A DNA stretch of 64,000 nt, taken from NCBI RefSeq assembly GCF_001870675.1, contig NZ_MEHT01000011.1, forward strand, positions 21,668 to 85,667. The letters run 5' to 3'. Positions 34,851 to 43,971 of the stretch are shown here, piece by piece. Below the pieces are notes generated by a model that saw only the letters and a program-made list of their open reading frames with translations, searched no databases and had not been told where the DNA came from. Each line of letters opens with the position of its first letter. Positions within the stretch are counted from its first letter, which is position 1. A program made the translations under genes and the position numbers. This stretch comes from Roseinatronobacter thiooxidans. GTDB taxonomy: Bacteria > Pseudomonadota > Alphaproteobacteria > Rhodobacterales > Rhodobacteraceae.

Positions 34851-35141
34851 ATGACCGCTAAACCGATGACCAAGACCCAGCTTGTCGCAGCATTGGCCGA
34901 AAAGATGGACGCTGACAAGAAAACCGCAGCAGCCGCGCTGGATGCTGTATCGGAACTGGTCATGCAGGAGGTTTCCGCCGGTGGCGCGATCACGCTGCCC
35001 GGTATTGGCAAGATCATGTGCCGCGCCCGCCCCGAGCGTCAGGTGCGCAACCCTGCCACAGGCGAGACGATGACCAAAGAAGCCGACAAGGCTGTGAAGG
35101 TCACCATCGCAAAAGCATTGAAAGACGCGGTCAACGGCTAA
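34851..35141 (+). CDS. HU-family DNA-binding protein
   Basis: A 96-residue nucleoid protein. The N-terminal helices (TKTQLVAALAEKMDADKKTA) and the arm region (GIGKIMCRARPERQVRNPAT) match the HU/IHF family. The usual arm motif GxGxFxxxxRxxRxGRNPxT is altered (IMCRARPERQVRNPAT), with Ile-Met and Cys where most have Phe and the Gly missing before RNP. Such divergent HU-like proteins are frequent in Rhodobacterales. AAGGAG precedes the start at 34851 with a 6-base spacer. A good terminator follows, so it is monocistronic. Confidence 0.88.
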   Translation: MTAKPMTKTQLVAALAEKMDADKKTAAAALDAVSELVMQEVSAGGAITLPGIGKIMCRARPERQVRNPATGETMTKEADKAVKVTIAKALKDAVNG

Positions 35142-35163
35142 CATGCCGGTTGGACAGTTTTTG

Positions 35164-35194
35164 AAAGGGCCACCCGTTTTTGGGTGGCCTTTTT
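35164..35194 (+). terminator. Intrinsic terminator of the HU-like gene
   Basis: GGCCACCC pairs with GGGTGGCC around a GTTTTT loop and is followed by TTTTT, about 25 bases after the stop. It is a textbook rho-independent terminator. Confidence 0.88.
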
Positions 35195-35324
35195 CATGCG
35201 TGATGGCACCGCGGATGGCCGCCGACACATATCGGCCCTTGCATCTGTTCCCAAGACAGATAAGATCGCGCCTATAGTTGATGCGCTCTCCCTCGCATCC
35301 GTTGATGCAACGTATGACAAGATC

Positions 35325-35340
35325 ATGCGATACTTCGCAT
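35325..35340. promoter_or_regulatory. Short inverted repeat upstream of the MBL-fold gene pair
   Basis: ATGCGA-TACT-TCGCAT lies immediately upstream of the ribosome site of the gene at 35357. It could be an operator or a small 5' hairpin. It is short, so the call is tentative. Confidence 0.3.
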
Positions 35341-35356
35341 GGTGGGAGAGATGATA

Positions 35357-36271
35357 ATGAACAGACGCGGATTCCTCCAAAGCACGGGCGCAATGGCGCT
35401 GGGCATGGCTTTGCCACGACAGCTTTATGCGAGATCGACCTTGGAGCTTGGCGGCGCGCGGATTGATATGGTGTCTGACGGGCATCTGGAACTGCCCGCC
35501 GATATGATGCTGGAAAACATGCCTCAGGATGAGCTGGCCGAGATACTTGCCCGCTACGGCCTGAGCGGTGACCAGTTCGAGCCGCCTTGCAATCTGGTGC
35601 TGCTGCGCGACGGGCCGCGCACTGTGCTGTTTGATATTGGTGCAGGGCCGGATTTCATGCCAAGCGCCGGTCACATGTTGCAAGCGATGGATTCGCTTGG
35701 GGTCGCGCCGCAGGACATTACCCATCTGGTCATCACCCATGCCCATCCTGATCATATCTGGGGGCTGCTGGATGATTTTGATGAAGTTATGCTGCCCAAC
35801 GCAGAAATCATGATGGGGCGCGCGGAATGGGATTACTGGATGGACCCCGACACAGTTGAAAGTATCGGTGCCGCGCGCCAGTCCTTTGCTGTGGGCGCAC
35901 AGCGGCGGCTGGTCGAGGTTGAGGATCACATCACCTTGTTCGAGGATGGCGCCGAAGTTTTGCCGGGCATTCACGCAGTGGCAACCCCTGGCCACACCCC
36001 GGGGCATATGTCCTTTGCGCTGGATGCAGGCGGGCAGGGGCTGTTGGTGGCGGGCGATGCGCTGGTCAACCACCATCTGGCATTCGAGCGGCCGGACTGG
36101 CATTCCGGCTCTGATTTCGATCTTGAACAAGGGGCGCAAACACGGCTGCGCCTGCTGGACAGGATCACGGCAGATGACCTGACGATCTTGGGCTTTCATC
36201 TGCCCGAAGGCGGCATTGGCCGGGCAGAACGGCTTGCAGATAATCGCTATCGCTTCCACGCAGGAGTTTGA
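35357..36271 (+). CDS. Tat-exported metallo-beta-lactamase-fold hydrolase
   Basis: A 304-residue protein. The N-terminus has a twin-arginine signal (NRRGFLQSTGAMALGMALP), so it is probably exported folded to the periplasm. The metallo-beta-lactamase fold is complete: ITHAHPDHIWG (HxHxDH), TPGHTPGHMSF, VAGDALVNHH and ILGFHLP. The start at 35357 is preceded by GGGAGAG; the upstream in-frame ATG at 35339 overlaps that site. The stop is one base from the start of the next gene, also an MBL-fold protein. The substrate is unknown; lactonase or sulfatase-like roles are possible. Confidence 0.88.
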   Translation: MNRRGFLQSTGAMALGMALPRQLYARSTLELGGARIDMVSDGHLELPADMMLENMPQDELAEILARYGLSGDQFEPPCNLVLLRDGPRTVLFDIGAGPDFMPSAGHMLQAMDSLGVAPQDITHLVITHAHPDHIWGLLDDFDEVMLPNAEIMMGRAEWDYWMDPDTVESIGAARQSFAVGAQRRLVEVEDHITLFEDGAEVLPGIHAVATPGHTPGHMSFALDAGGQGLLVAGDALVNHHLAFERPDWHSGSDFDLEQGAQTRLRLLDRITADDLTILGFHLPEGGIGRAERLADNRYRFHAGV

Positions 36272-36272
36272 G

Positions 36273-37226
36273 ATGACACGCATATCAGCATTTTGCGCAG
36301 CAGCTTTTTTATGGGCGGGTGCGGCCATCGCATCAGAGGATATTGCGGATAAATACCCGCAATCTGTCCTGTATAACAAGCCGGTCGAGGTAATCCCGAA
36401 TGTCTGGACCAGCATCGGGGCGACGGCCCCGCCGACCTATGAAAACTCGGGCCATAACAACAACCTGAGTTTCATCATCACCGGCGAGGGGGTTGTGGTC
36501 GTCAATTCGGGCGCGTCCTATCAGATCGCGCAGGCGCTGCATGGCGAAATCCGCGCGCGCACCGGCCAGCCGGTTATGCTGGTGATTGCCGAGAACGGGC
36601 AGGGCCATGCCATGCTGGGCAACAATTACTGGATTGAACAGGGCGTGCCAATTCTGGCCCATGTCGATGCCGCAGCAGAGTTCGAGAAGGATTCCGGCCA
36701 AGCCTTTGCCAGCCTTCAGAACTACGCGCGCGAGAAATCTGAAGGCACGACACCGATGCAACCCACCCAGATTTTTGAGGATCGCGTCGAGATGACGATG
36801 GGCGAGTTTCGCATCGAAGTGTTGTATCTTGGCCCCGCCCACAGCCCCGGCGACACACAGGTGTGGCTGCCAGAGCAGTCACTTGTGATTGCGGGGGACA
36901 TCGCCTTTCAGGAACGCATGCCCCCGATATTCGAGGGGACCTGCACATCGTGCTGGATTGAAACATGGGAAGACGCCTTTGAACCGCTGGGCGCAACCTA
37001 TGTGATTCCGGGCCATGGCCACCCCACCAATATGGCACAGGTGCGCCGTTATACGCATGATTATCTGGTCTGGCTGCGTGCGCGTATTGCCGAGCATATT
37101 GATGAGGGCGGTGATTTGAGCACAGCCTATTATGTCGATCAGTCGCCCTACACCCATCTGGACACGTTCGAGGAATTGGCCACGCGCAACGCGGGCGTTG
37201 TCTTTGCCGAGATGGAGTGGGAATAA
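36273..37226 (+). CDS. Exported MBL-fold protein with degraded metal site
   Basis: A 317-residue protein with a Sec signal peptide (AAFLWAGAAIASED) and a metallo-beta-lactamase fold related to the SoxH/quinoprotein-relay type. The canonical HxHxDH is replaced by E107-N-G-Q-G-H112 (LVIAENGQGHAMLGN), so only the last ligand remains. Later ligands are present: YLGPAHSPGDTQVW, VIAGDIAFQE and VIPGHGHPT. An unusual CTSCW pair of cysteines lies near residue 228. It starts two bases after the Tat-exported MBL gene. Either it binds one metal or it is catalytically altered; a partner or binding role for its neighbour is possible. Confidence 0.8.
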   Translation: MTRISAFCAAAFLWAGAAIASEDIADKYPQSVLYNKPVEVIPNVWTSIGATAPPTYENSGHNNNLSFIITGEGVVVVNSGASYQIAQALHGEIRARTGQPVMLVIAENGQGHAMLGNNYWIEQGVPILAHVDAAAEFEKDSGQAFASLQNYAREKSEGTTPMQPTQIFEDRVEMTMGEFRIEVLYLGPAHSPGDTQVWLPEQSLVIAGDIAFQERMPPIFEGTCTSCWIETWEDAFEPLGATYVIPGHGHPTNMAQVRRYTHDYLVWLRARIAEHIDEGGDLSTAYYVDQSPYTHLDTFEELATRNAGVVFAEMEWE

Positions 37227-37298
37227 ACCCCTGCCAGTTGGGCGCGGTGCGCGCGGCCCGACTGGACATTGCGCGCATCTCGGGCGACATAACGGGGC

Positions 37299-38456
37299 AT
37301 GAGCAAACACATCCTGTCCGACCGCCAGATCACCGCGCTGACACAGATGCGCCACGCATTGCACCAAGCCCCCGAAGTGTCGGGGGGCGAGGGGGCGACA
37401 GCGGCTATGGTTGCCCAATTCCTGCGCGAAACCGGCCCCGATCAGGTGATCACGGGGCTGGGCGGGCATGGGCTGGCCGTTATCTATGACAGTGGCCAAC
37501 CGGGGCCGTCTGTCATGTTTCGCGCAGAACTCGATGCGCTGCCGATCATGGAACGGACGGGGCTGGGCTACGCTTCGCGTACCCCCGGCGTTGCGCATCT
37601 GTGCGGGCATGACGGGCATATGGCTATTGTCGCGGGCCTTGGGCTGTGGCTGGGGGAAATGCGGCCTGCGCGCGGGCGGGTGATCTTGCTGTTCCAACCC
37701 GCCGAGGAAACCGGCGCAGGTGCGCGCGCGGTGTTGAATGACCCGCAATTTGCGCCACTGCGCCCCGATTGGGCCTTCGCGCTGCACAATATGCCGGGCA
37801 TGGCGCGGGGCGCGGTCGCTGTTGGCGCAGGGCCTGCAAGCTGCGCCTCGGTCGGGTTGCGGTTTTGCTATCAGGGGCAAGAGGCGCATGCCTCGCTGCC
37901 CGAAACAGGTGCATCGCCCGCGCCTGCCTTGGGCGCACTGATGGACGGTGTCGCGCGCTATGCAAGTGTGCAGCCGATGGGGCCTGAATTTCGGCTGGCG
38001 ACCTTGTGCCACCTGAATATGGGTGTGCCTGCTTTCGGTATTGCACCTGCGCAGGCACAGGCATTTGTGACCCTGCGCACCCTGAGTGATGCCGCGTTGG
38101 AGGGGTTCGAGGCTGAAATCTGCGCGCTTGCACATAACGCCGCGCAAGGTCTGGCGCTGGAGATCACACGCCACGACCATTTCAATGCAACCCTGAATGA
38201 CCCGCAGGCCGCCGCCCATGTCGCGCGCGCTGCCAGCGCGTTGGGTGTGCCGAAGGGCGCGTTTGCCCTGCCCATGCGTGCCTCGGAAGATTTTGGCGCC
38301 TTCAGCGCGGCCACGCGCACAGCGCTGTTTTTCCTTGGTGCAGGCGAAACCCATCCGGCGCTGCACAATAACGACTACGATTTCCCCGATGCGCTGATCC
38401 CGACAGGGGTTTCAGTCTTTGCCCAAACGCTGGAAGATGTCTTGCAGGATGCATGA
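37299..38456 (+). CDS. M20-family amidohydrolase (hippurate hydrolase/IAA-amino-acid hydrolase-like)
   Basis: A 385-residue metallopeptidase-fold amidohydrolase (M20D). Metal ligands are recognisable: FRAELDALPIMERTG (metal Asp region), HLCGHDGHMAIVAGL, LFQPAEETGAGA (Glu pair), FALHNMPG, and the terminal LHNNDYDFPD (His). The dimerisation (lid) domain lies at about residues 180-290. It hydrolyses N-acyl amino acids or similar amides in the cytoplasm. It follows the MBL pair by 72 bases on the same strand and may be co-transcribed, though the functional link is unclear. An AraC-type regulator gene lies convergent to it. Confidence 0.9.
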   Translation: MSKHILSDRQITALTQMRHALHQAPEVSGGEGATAAMVAQFLRETGPDQVITGLGGHGLAVIYDSGQPGPSVMFRAELDALPIMERTGLGYASRTPGVAHLCGHDGHMAIVAGLGLWLGEMRPARGRVILLFQPAEETGAGARAVLNDPQFAPLRPDWAFALHNMPGMARGAVAVGAGPASCASVGLRFCYQGQEAHASLPETGASPAPALGALMDGVARYASVQPMGPEFRLATLCHLNMGVPAFGIAPAQAQAFVTLRTLSDAALEGFEAEICALAHNAAQGLALEITRHDHFNATLNDPQAAAHVARAASALGVPKGAFALPMRASEDFGAFSAATRTALFFLGAGETHPALHNNDYDFPDALIPTGVSVFAQTLEDVLQDA

Positions 38457-38476
38457 AAACACACCAAGCAGCGCCA

Positions 38477-38498
38477 TGCGCGTGCGCGTGCGCGTGCG
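38477..38498. repeat. Alternating purine-pyrimidine GC tract
   Basis: A run of GCGCGTGC-type hexamer units (GCGCGT repeated) of 22 bases lies just after the amidohydrolase stop. It is a simple-sequence tract with Z-DNA-forming potential and a possible slippage site. It lies in the non-coding space between convergent genes. Confidence 0.6.
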
Positions 38499-38647
38499 CT
38501 TCGCCATAAGCCATAGCGCAGCCTGCGCATATGGGGCAAAGTGACTTCAGGTTGACTATGTGTGAGGCTGGCACAAAGCCCCAATCGCCGATTTGCGGCC
38601 CACATCGCTTGCCCCACCATGGCCCGACACTGCGCGCCTTGCGATGA

Positions 38648-39763
38648 TCAACTCGAAAGGGCGGCAGCCCAGATTTGTTTGCGATATTGCAGCGGCGAGA
38701 CGCCCGCCCACCGCTTGAATGCCAGTGAGAACGCCGGTGTCGAGGAGTAGTCCAGCAACCCCCCGATACGTTCGATAGAGGCATGAGATTCGGTCAGCAG
38801 GCGCATAGCCATATTGCGGCGCACCTCGTCCAGCACTTCGCTGAAATTGGTGCCCTCGCTGGCCAGTTGGCGCTGAAGCTGTTTGACCGACAGGCCAAGC
38901 GCCTCTGCAATAAATTCGATATTGCAGTTTCCTGTGCCCACAACGCTGGGAATGGTCAGGGCAACAGTCATGCGTGCAGACTGATCATAGAGTGGCAAGT
39001 GATCGATCCTGTAGCGGATAAATCGCTGTATCAGGGGTTGCAACAAGCTGAGATTGCCATTCGTTCTGGCGTCTAACAGGTGGTCGGAAAACACAAGCTC
39101 ATCAACGCTGGCGTCAAACTCTATCTTGCAGCCAAAAATTGCCTGATGCAGCGATAGGTCGGTGGGGGCAGAGTGAGAAAACCGCACAAGCAGCGGGTTC
39201 TCTTCCGGCAGGTTGGTGACACGCCGCGCCAACATGCAGGTCAGTGCAAAGATATGTTCGGTCTGCTGGCGCGAGGACAGAACAAAACTGTCGGCTGCAT
39301 ACCGATAGGTTGTCTGGCCAAATGTGGTCTGAGGGATTTTGCGAAAGTTGAAGCCGTTGGTATGATAGGAAATCGACCTGATGCCCAGATCAATCCATTC
39401 CCGAAAGGTCGCGGTGAAATACTCCAGCAGGGTCAGCGGGCCGAGATTGTGAAACTGGGGGGCAACCGCGCATGCCCATTCCAGCGCGAATGCGGGCCGC
39501 CCAAGCCGCCGCGCCGCAAGCTCTAGCAACAGCGCGTGGCGGCGGTAGGGGATAAGCAGGTCATGGTCGGTCAGCGCCGCGACCGGCAGTCCGGCTTCTT
39601 CGATCATGGCAATGGGGTCATGACCCATCTCCCTGACAAGGTCGCAGAACCCGATCATCGAATGCGCCCTGAGATACGCCTCGTTCTGGGGGGGCGCTGA
39701 TTTGAAATTACGTGTCACGGTCGCGCCACTCGTACCAAATTCACAACGGGTTTCAAAAGTCAT
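38648..39763 (-). CDS. AraC-family regulator with arabinose-binding-type (ArmA-like) N-terminal domain
   Basis: A 371-residue regulator. Its N-terminal about 200 residues match the AraC-binding domain found in OruR/ArgR-type regulators (GLPVAALTDHDLLIPYRRHA at about residues 58-77; FHNLGPLTLLEYFTATFREW). The C-terminal AraC double helix-turn-helix has EALGLSVKQLQRQLASEGTN and GGLLDYSSTPAFSLAFKRWA. It is divergent from the autotransporter gene across about 220 AT-rich bases holding two GTCCTGAA direct repeats, so it may control that gene. The effector is unknown. Confidence 0.9.
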   Translation of the reverse strand: MTFETRCEFGTSGATVTRNFKSAPPQNEAYLRAHSMIGFCDLVREMGHDPIAMIEEAGLPVAALTDHDLLIPYRRHALLLELAARRLGRPAFALEWACAVAPQFHNLGPLTLLEYFTATFREWIDLGIRSISYHTNGFNFRKIPQTTFGQTTYRYAADSFVLSSRQQTEHIFALTCMLARRVTNLPEENPLLVRFSHSAPTDLSLHQAIFGCKIEFDASVDELVFSDHLLDARTNGNLSLLQPLIQRFIRYRIDHLPLYDQSARMTVALTIPSVVGTGNCNIEFIAEALGLSVKQLQRQLASEGTNFSEVLDEVRRNMAMRLLTESHASIERIGGLLDYSSTPAFSLAFKRWAGVSPLQYRKQIWAAALSS

Positions 39764-39773
39764 TTATCAATAT

Positions 39774-39820
39774 GTCCTGAATTATTAAAAAAACGCTTCT
39801 CAAAAAACAAGTCCTGAAAG
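39774..39820. promoter_or_regulatory. Two direct repeats upstream of the AraC regulator and autotransporter genes
   Basis: GTCCTGAA occurs at 39774 and at 39811, same orientation, 37 bases apart, in an AT-rich stretch between the divergent genes. AraC proteins often bind direct repeats. The repeat is only eight bases, so this is weak. Confidence 0.3.
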
Positions 39821-39987
39821 TTCTGGATTTAACAATCTGAACCCCTCTGGCTAAATCTTTTAGGTTATTGAATTAAAACGATAAATTTGCAACATCTGGT
39901 GACTCCATGCTTTAATTTCTGCTGGTTTTCTATTAAACAATTTTTGCCGGTTTGCGGCCAGATAAAGCAGTAGAGGACTCCCAAAAA

Positions 39988-42900
39988 ATGGTGTTGGTAA
40001 ATAAAATGGCCTTGCCGGGTAAGGTGGCCCGCATGCGGTCGCGTAAGGGTATGCTTCTGTCTTCGGTCTTTCTCGGGATCGGGGCGGGTTCTATCGGCGC
40101 AGTGGCATTTGCCAATGACGCGGCAATTGGTGGCGTGGATTGTCCCGCTTGTGTTCTGGCTGGTGGGCAGATTTCTGTTGCTGGCGGGTTTTTGGAAGTT
40201 GATATCAATGTAGATACCGCGTCCATTGGTTCGTCAGGCGCGCCCGCCTTCGGCGTCGGGGTCTATGCGTATTCGACCGAAGACATCACCGTGACAGCGA
40301 CACAAGACATCACCACCACGGACCGGACGATGTGGCTGGACAGCAATTCTATTACGCCCGGGCAGGGTGACATTACGGTAACCTCGTCTGGCGCGCTGAC
40401 CTCGACCCTCTCGCACGGTGTCGAAATACTCCACCCGCTTGCAGAGCTGGTGCTGGACGGTCAGTCGACGGGCACGATTGACGGTTATCTCAGTGGTGTT
40501 TCGATCCTTGGTTGGCCCGGTGCGGCGGGCACGCTTGAAATCCGCGATTTCGCCTCGATCATCGGGGGCACGACCTCGATCTATGTCGACAACAGCTTTG
40601 GCGCGGATGTCAGCATACAGGGGGTCGGACAGGTTGGGGCTTCCTCAAGCCTGTTTGATGGCATTTTCATCAATGCACCAAGTGGTAACATCAATATTGG
40701 CGGGCAATCCGCGCTTGGTTCGGTTCAGGGCGGCGATGACGGGCTGGAACTTTATACCAGCGGCGCAGGCACGATAACGGTCAATGCCGGCGATGTGACA
40801 GGGGTTGATTGGGGCATCTATGCCATCGGCACCGAAGGAAATGCAGAGATCACCGTGACAGGTGCGGTTGAGGGCACGAACTTTGTCGGCATCGAAACCC
40901 GCACCACCACTGGTGATATCACGCTGAACGCAGGCGACGTGACTGGCGGCACTTGGGGCATTTACACGCTCTCTACCGATGGCGATGCAAATATCACCAC
41001 GACAGGCGCGGTTGAGGGCAAAGGTGCTGTCGGCATCGAAACCCGCACCACCACTGGTGATATCACGCTGAACGCAGGCGACGTGACTGGCGGCACTTGG
41101 GGCATCTACACACTCTCTACCGATGGCGATGCGAATATCACCACGACAGGCGCGGTTGAGGGCAAAGGTGCTGTTGGCATCGAAACCCATACCACTACTG
41201 GCGACATAACATTAAACGCGGGCGACGTGACCGGCGGCACATGGGGCATTTACACGCGCTCGACTGACGGGGACACTGCAATCACGGTTACTGGCGATGT
41301 TGCTGGCGGCACGGCGATGGCGATCGATACCATCACGACAACGGGCAATGTTACCATTGGCGGCTCTGGCACCGCGACCGCCACGGGCGGCGACTTGGGC
41401 ATCTGGGCGGGCACCATCGCCGGTGGCTCTGTAACTGTGCAGGATTTCGACACGGTCACTTCGGTCGATACAGCCATCTACACTTATAGCGCGGGCGGCG
41501 ATATCACCATCACCGGCGTGGGCACGGGCGGCGGCATCACGTCAAGCGCGCTGGATGGCATTTACGCCAGCACACAGTCCGGCAACGGCAATGTGGTTAT
41601 TACCGGCAATGGGCCCATCACCGCCGCAGGGGATGGCATCGTGGCCTATAGCTTCGGCGGCGGGACAATGGCCATCGGTGTCGATGCGGATATTTCGGCA
41701 GTTGAGTTCGGTATTTACAGCCGCAGCGTGAATGGCGATCTGACACTGGGTGTGGCCGAGGGCGTGACTGTATCGGCCACTGGCATCACCGGGATCGACG
41801 CCACCGCATCGGGGGCGGGTACAACAACCATCGATGTGGCCGCAGATGCGGTTGTCGAAGGCGGGGCCTTCGGCCTTGTGACCGGCACGCGCGCGACCGT
41901 TTCCAACGCAGGCACCATCCGCACGATTGGCGATACAGGTGCCGCGACGGATGCAGGCACAGGCATTGGCCTATGGAGCTGGACAGGCACCACCGAAGTC
42001 AACAACTCTGGCGACATGCTGGGCCAGATCCATTCGGACGGGGGCGGCGTGACCTTCAACAACATGGCCGACGGGTCGTGGTATGTCGGGACCGGACTTC
42101 ATGAATTCTACGCCGCAAATGATGCGGTCAACAATACGGGCACCATGTTTATCCGCAATGGGGTTACGAATTTTGACGGGCTGGAGCGTTTCGTCACCAG
42201 CGGTGGCGGGCATATCGACATGACCTATGGCACAGCGGCAACAGATACGCTGCAAGTGCTGAATTTCGGCACCCAAGCCGGGGCGTTGCTGTCTTTCGAT
42301 TTTGACGCAAAAGCAGACAACAATGCCGGGCTGGGCCATGACAATTCGGATGACGGGTTTGGCACTGCGGATACGATCTGGGTTACCGGCACAGCCGCCC
42401 CAGAGGCCGGAACGCTGGTTGCGGTGAACCATCTGGACGGTGATCCGACAGGGTTGGTCGGGTCGGTCGCGCTGGTCTATACCGGCGTCAATCTTGATGC
42501 GCCCAATCCGCGCGACAGGATCGTGTCTTCGGACCTGTATGATTTCGCCACACCGCAAAGCTTTACCACCACGGCCTTTTATCTGGTCGATGATGGCGAT
42601 GGGGGGCTTTACTACCAGTGGGCGCCGAATATCACGACGGCCACGATGGGCGGCTATGGCGGTGGCGATATGTCTGACGGGGCAACAACCGCGTCCAATA
42701 TCGCCAGCGCAGGGGCCGCTTTTGCGGGCTTGGGCGGCCTTGGCGGCACGGGCGGCGGCGCAACAGGTGCCATTGCCGACAGCGCCATGGCTTCGGTGCG
42801 CGGCACGGATAAGGCATGTGAGAACGGGCAGGCGTCGCGGTTCTGGACGCATGCGGACGGCAGCTCGACATCCGGTCGCGGCTTCAAGGGCAACAGCTAT

Positions 42901-43596
42901 GGCATCACATTTGGGTATGAGCATGACCTTGGCGCTGCCACCGGCCAGACCTGCGGGCAGTTTGTCGGCGGTATCTTTGCAGGGGTTGGCAGGTCCAATC
43001 TGTCATGGGCCAGCGGAACCTCGAAAAGCGCGAATGTGACAACAGGCGCGTATCTGCGCTATGCCGCGCCCACAGGGCTTTATGCCACTGGTGTTGCTGC
43101 GGTCACCCGCGCGAAAGCTGATCTGACGAATGCGGTTTTCAGCTCGACCGGCAGCCAGAAATCACTGGGCTATGCGGGCATCGCGTCGATTGGCTATGTC
43201 ATGCCCGTCAGCGCCGCAGGTCACATCGACTGGCGGGCCAGCCTGTCGCACGGCATTGTTGATGGCAAACCCTTCACCGATAGCGTTGGCATTGAGGTCG
43301 ATGATACGAAAAGCCGGATGACCACAGCGGGCCTGAACGTCGCCTATTGGCACCAGATAGACGAGACAACCCGCGGCTTTGTCAGCGCCGGGGTCAACCG
43401 TACACAAGCCAAGCGTGAAACAACCGCCTTCGGCGTCAAGGTCGATGGCACCTCGAAGGCGACAATCGGCACGCTATCGGCGGGTCTGTCCAGCAAGGTG
43501 TCCGACCGCTCCAGCCTTGACGTGGTGATCCATGGTGCCTTCAGCGACAGGGCGACCAGTATCGGCGGAAGCATCGGGTACAAATTGGCATTCTGA
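39988..43596 (+). CDS. Autotransporter (type Va secreted) with repeat-rich beta-helix passenger
   Basis: About 1,202 residues. The long signal region ends near AVAFAND. The passenger is Gly/Thr/Ala-rich with beta-helix-like repeats, of which four 48-residue units (about residues 263-454, core ITLNAGDVTGGTWGIYTLST) are nearly identical at the middle. The C-terminal about 270 residues form an autotransporter beta-barrel (SYGITFGYEHDLGAATGQ, then ASIGGSIGYKLAF-like end, SIGGSIGYKLAF) with the terminal Phe typical of outer-membrane proteins. The start at 39988 has AGAGGA upstream; a TTG-start frame from 39952 is not needed. It probably functions as an adhesin or surface structure. An AraC regulator is divergent. 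Confidence 0.88.
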   Translation: MVLVNKMALPGKVARMRSRKGMLLSSVFLGIGAGSIGAVAFANDAAIGGVDCPACVLAGGQISVAGGFLEVDINVDTASIGSSGAPAFGVGVYAYSTEDITVTATQDITTTDRTMWLDSNSITPGQGDITVTSSGALTSTLSHGVEILHPLAELVLDGQSTGTIDGYLSGVSILGWPGAAGTLEIRDFASIIGGTTSIYVDNSFGADVSIQGVGQVGASSSLFDGIFINAPSGNINIGGQSALGSVQGGDDGLELYTSGAGTITVNAGDVTGVDWGIYAIGTEGNAEITVTGAVEGTNFVGIETRTTTGDITLNAGDVTGGTWGIYTLSTDGDANITTTGAVEGKGAVGIETRTTTGDITLNAGDVTGGTWGIYTLSTDGDANITTTGAVEGKGAVGIETHTTTGDITLNAGDVTGGTWGIYTRSTDGDTAITVTGDVAGGTAMAIDTITTTGNVTIGGSGTATATGGDLGIWAGTIAGGSVTVQDFDTVTSVDTAIYTYSAGGDITITGVGTGGGITSSALDGIYASTQSGNGNVVITGNGPITAAGDGIVAYSFGGGTMAIGVDADISAVEFGIYSRSVNGDLTLGVAEGVTVSATGITGIDATASGAGTTTIDVAADAVVEGGAFGLVTGTRATVSNAGTIRTIGDTGAATDAGTGIGLWSWTGTTEVNNSGDMLGQIHSDGGGVTFNNMADGSWYVGTGLHEFYAANDAVNNTGTMFIRNGVTNFDGLERFVTSGGGHIDMTYGTAATDTLQVLNFGTQAGALLSFDFDAKADNNAGLGHDNSDDGFGTADTIWVTGTAAPEAGTLVAVNHLDGDPTGLVGSVALVYTGVNLDAPNPRDRIVSSDLYDFATPQSFTTTAFYLVDDGDGGLYYQWAPNITTATMGGYGGGDMSDGATTASNIASAGAAFAGLGGLGGTGGGATGAIADSAMASVRGTDKACENGQASRFWTHADGSSTSGRGFKGNSYGITFGYEHDLGAATGQTCGQFVGGIFAGVGRSNLSWASGTSKSANVTTGAYLRYAAPTGLYATGVAAVTRAKADLTNAVFSSTGSQKSLGYAGIASIGYVMPVSAAGHIDWRASLSHGIVDGKPFTDSVGIEVDDTKSRMTTAGLNVAYWHQIDETTRGFVSAGVNRTQAKRETTAFGVKVDGTSKATIGTLSAGLSSKVSDRSSLDVVIHGAFSDRATSIGGSIGYKLAF
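40774..41349 (+). repeat. Four tandem 144-bp units inside the autotransporter gene
   Basis: Units begin at 40774, 40918, 41062 and 41206. The second and third are almost identical in DNA; the outer two are diverged. Each encodes 48 residues starting IT(L/V)NAGDVTG and ending TTTG(D/N). Copy number could change by recombination without breaking the frame. Confidence 0.85.
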
Positions 43597-43971
43597 TATC
43601 ACCAATTGTTCTGGTTAAACCTGAGTATGCGTTTAAATGGTGATGCGTGCATGGCGGCCCTCTGGCCGCCATGCTCCATTCTGGGCTAAGGTTTTTGCCA
43701 TGCGCCTCATGGTGCCCGATGTCGCAGAGCGCTTGATCTGGTCTGCCATTATCTGCGGGCGCATCGCGCCCTTTCGGCAGCGGATCAGCGGCAGGGGTCA
43801 AGCCTTGCGCAGGCGCGCTGGCCATTGCCTGCAAGCCCAATTCCAATATGCTGCGCCATCCGGCATGCACGGAACAGGCCCCACGCTTCCCGCGCTATGC
43901 CCCAATGACAGAGGCTTGATCCATGTACCCGCCCTGCTGGTCGTGACGGGCCAGACCCAAGGAGCGCCCAA
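43597..43971. other. Intergenic region after the autotransporter
   Basis: About 375 bases with no convincing gene. It contains the hairpin at 43651-43672. ORFs crossing it on both strands lack ribosome sites and family features. Confidence 0.5.
43651..43672 (+). terminator. Hairpin after the autotransporter gene
   Basis: ATGGCGGCC pairs with GGCCGCCAT around CTCT, 55 bases after the stop. No T-run follows directly. Confidence 0.5.

Noticed and set aside
37568..38133. Minus-strand ORFs opposite the amidohydrolase
   Set aside because: Arg/Pro-rich antisense frames without start sites; the plus-strand gene is well supported.
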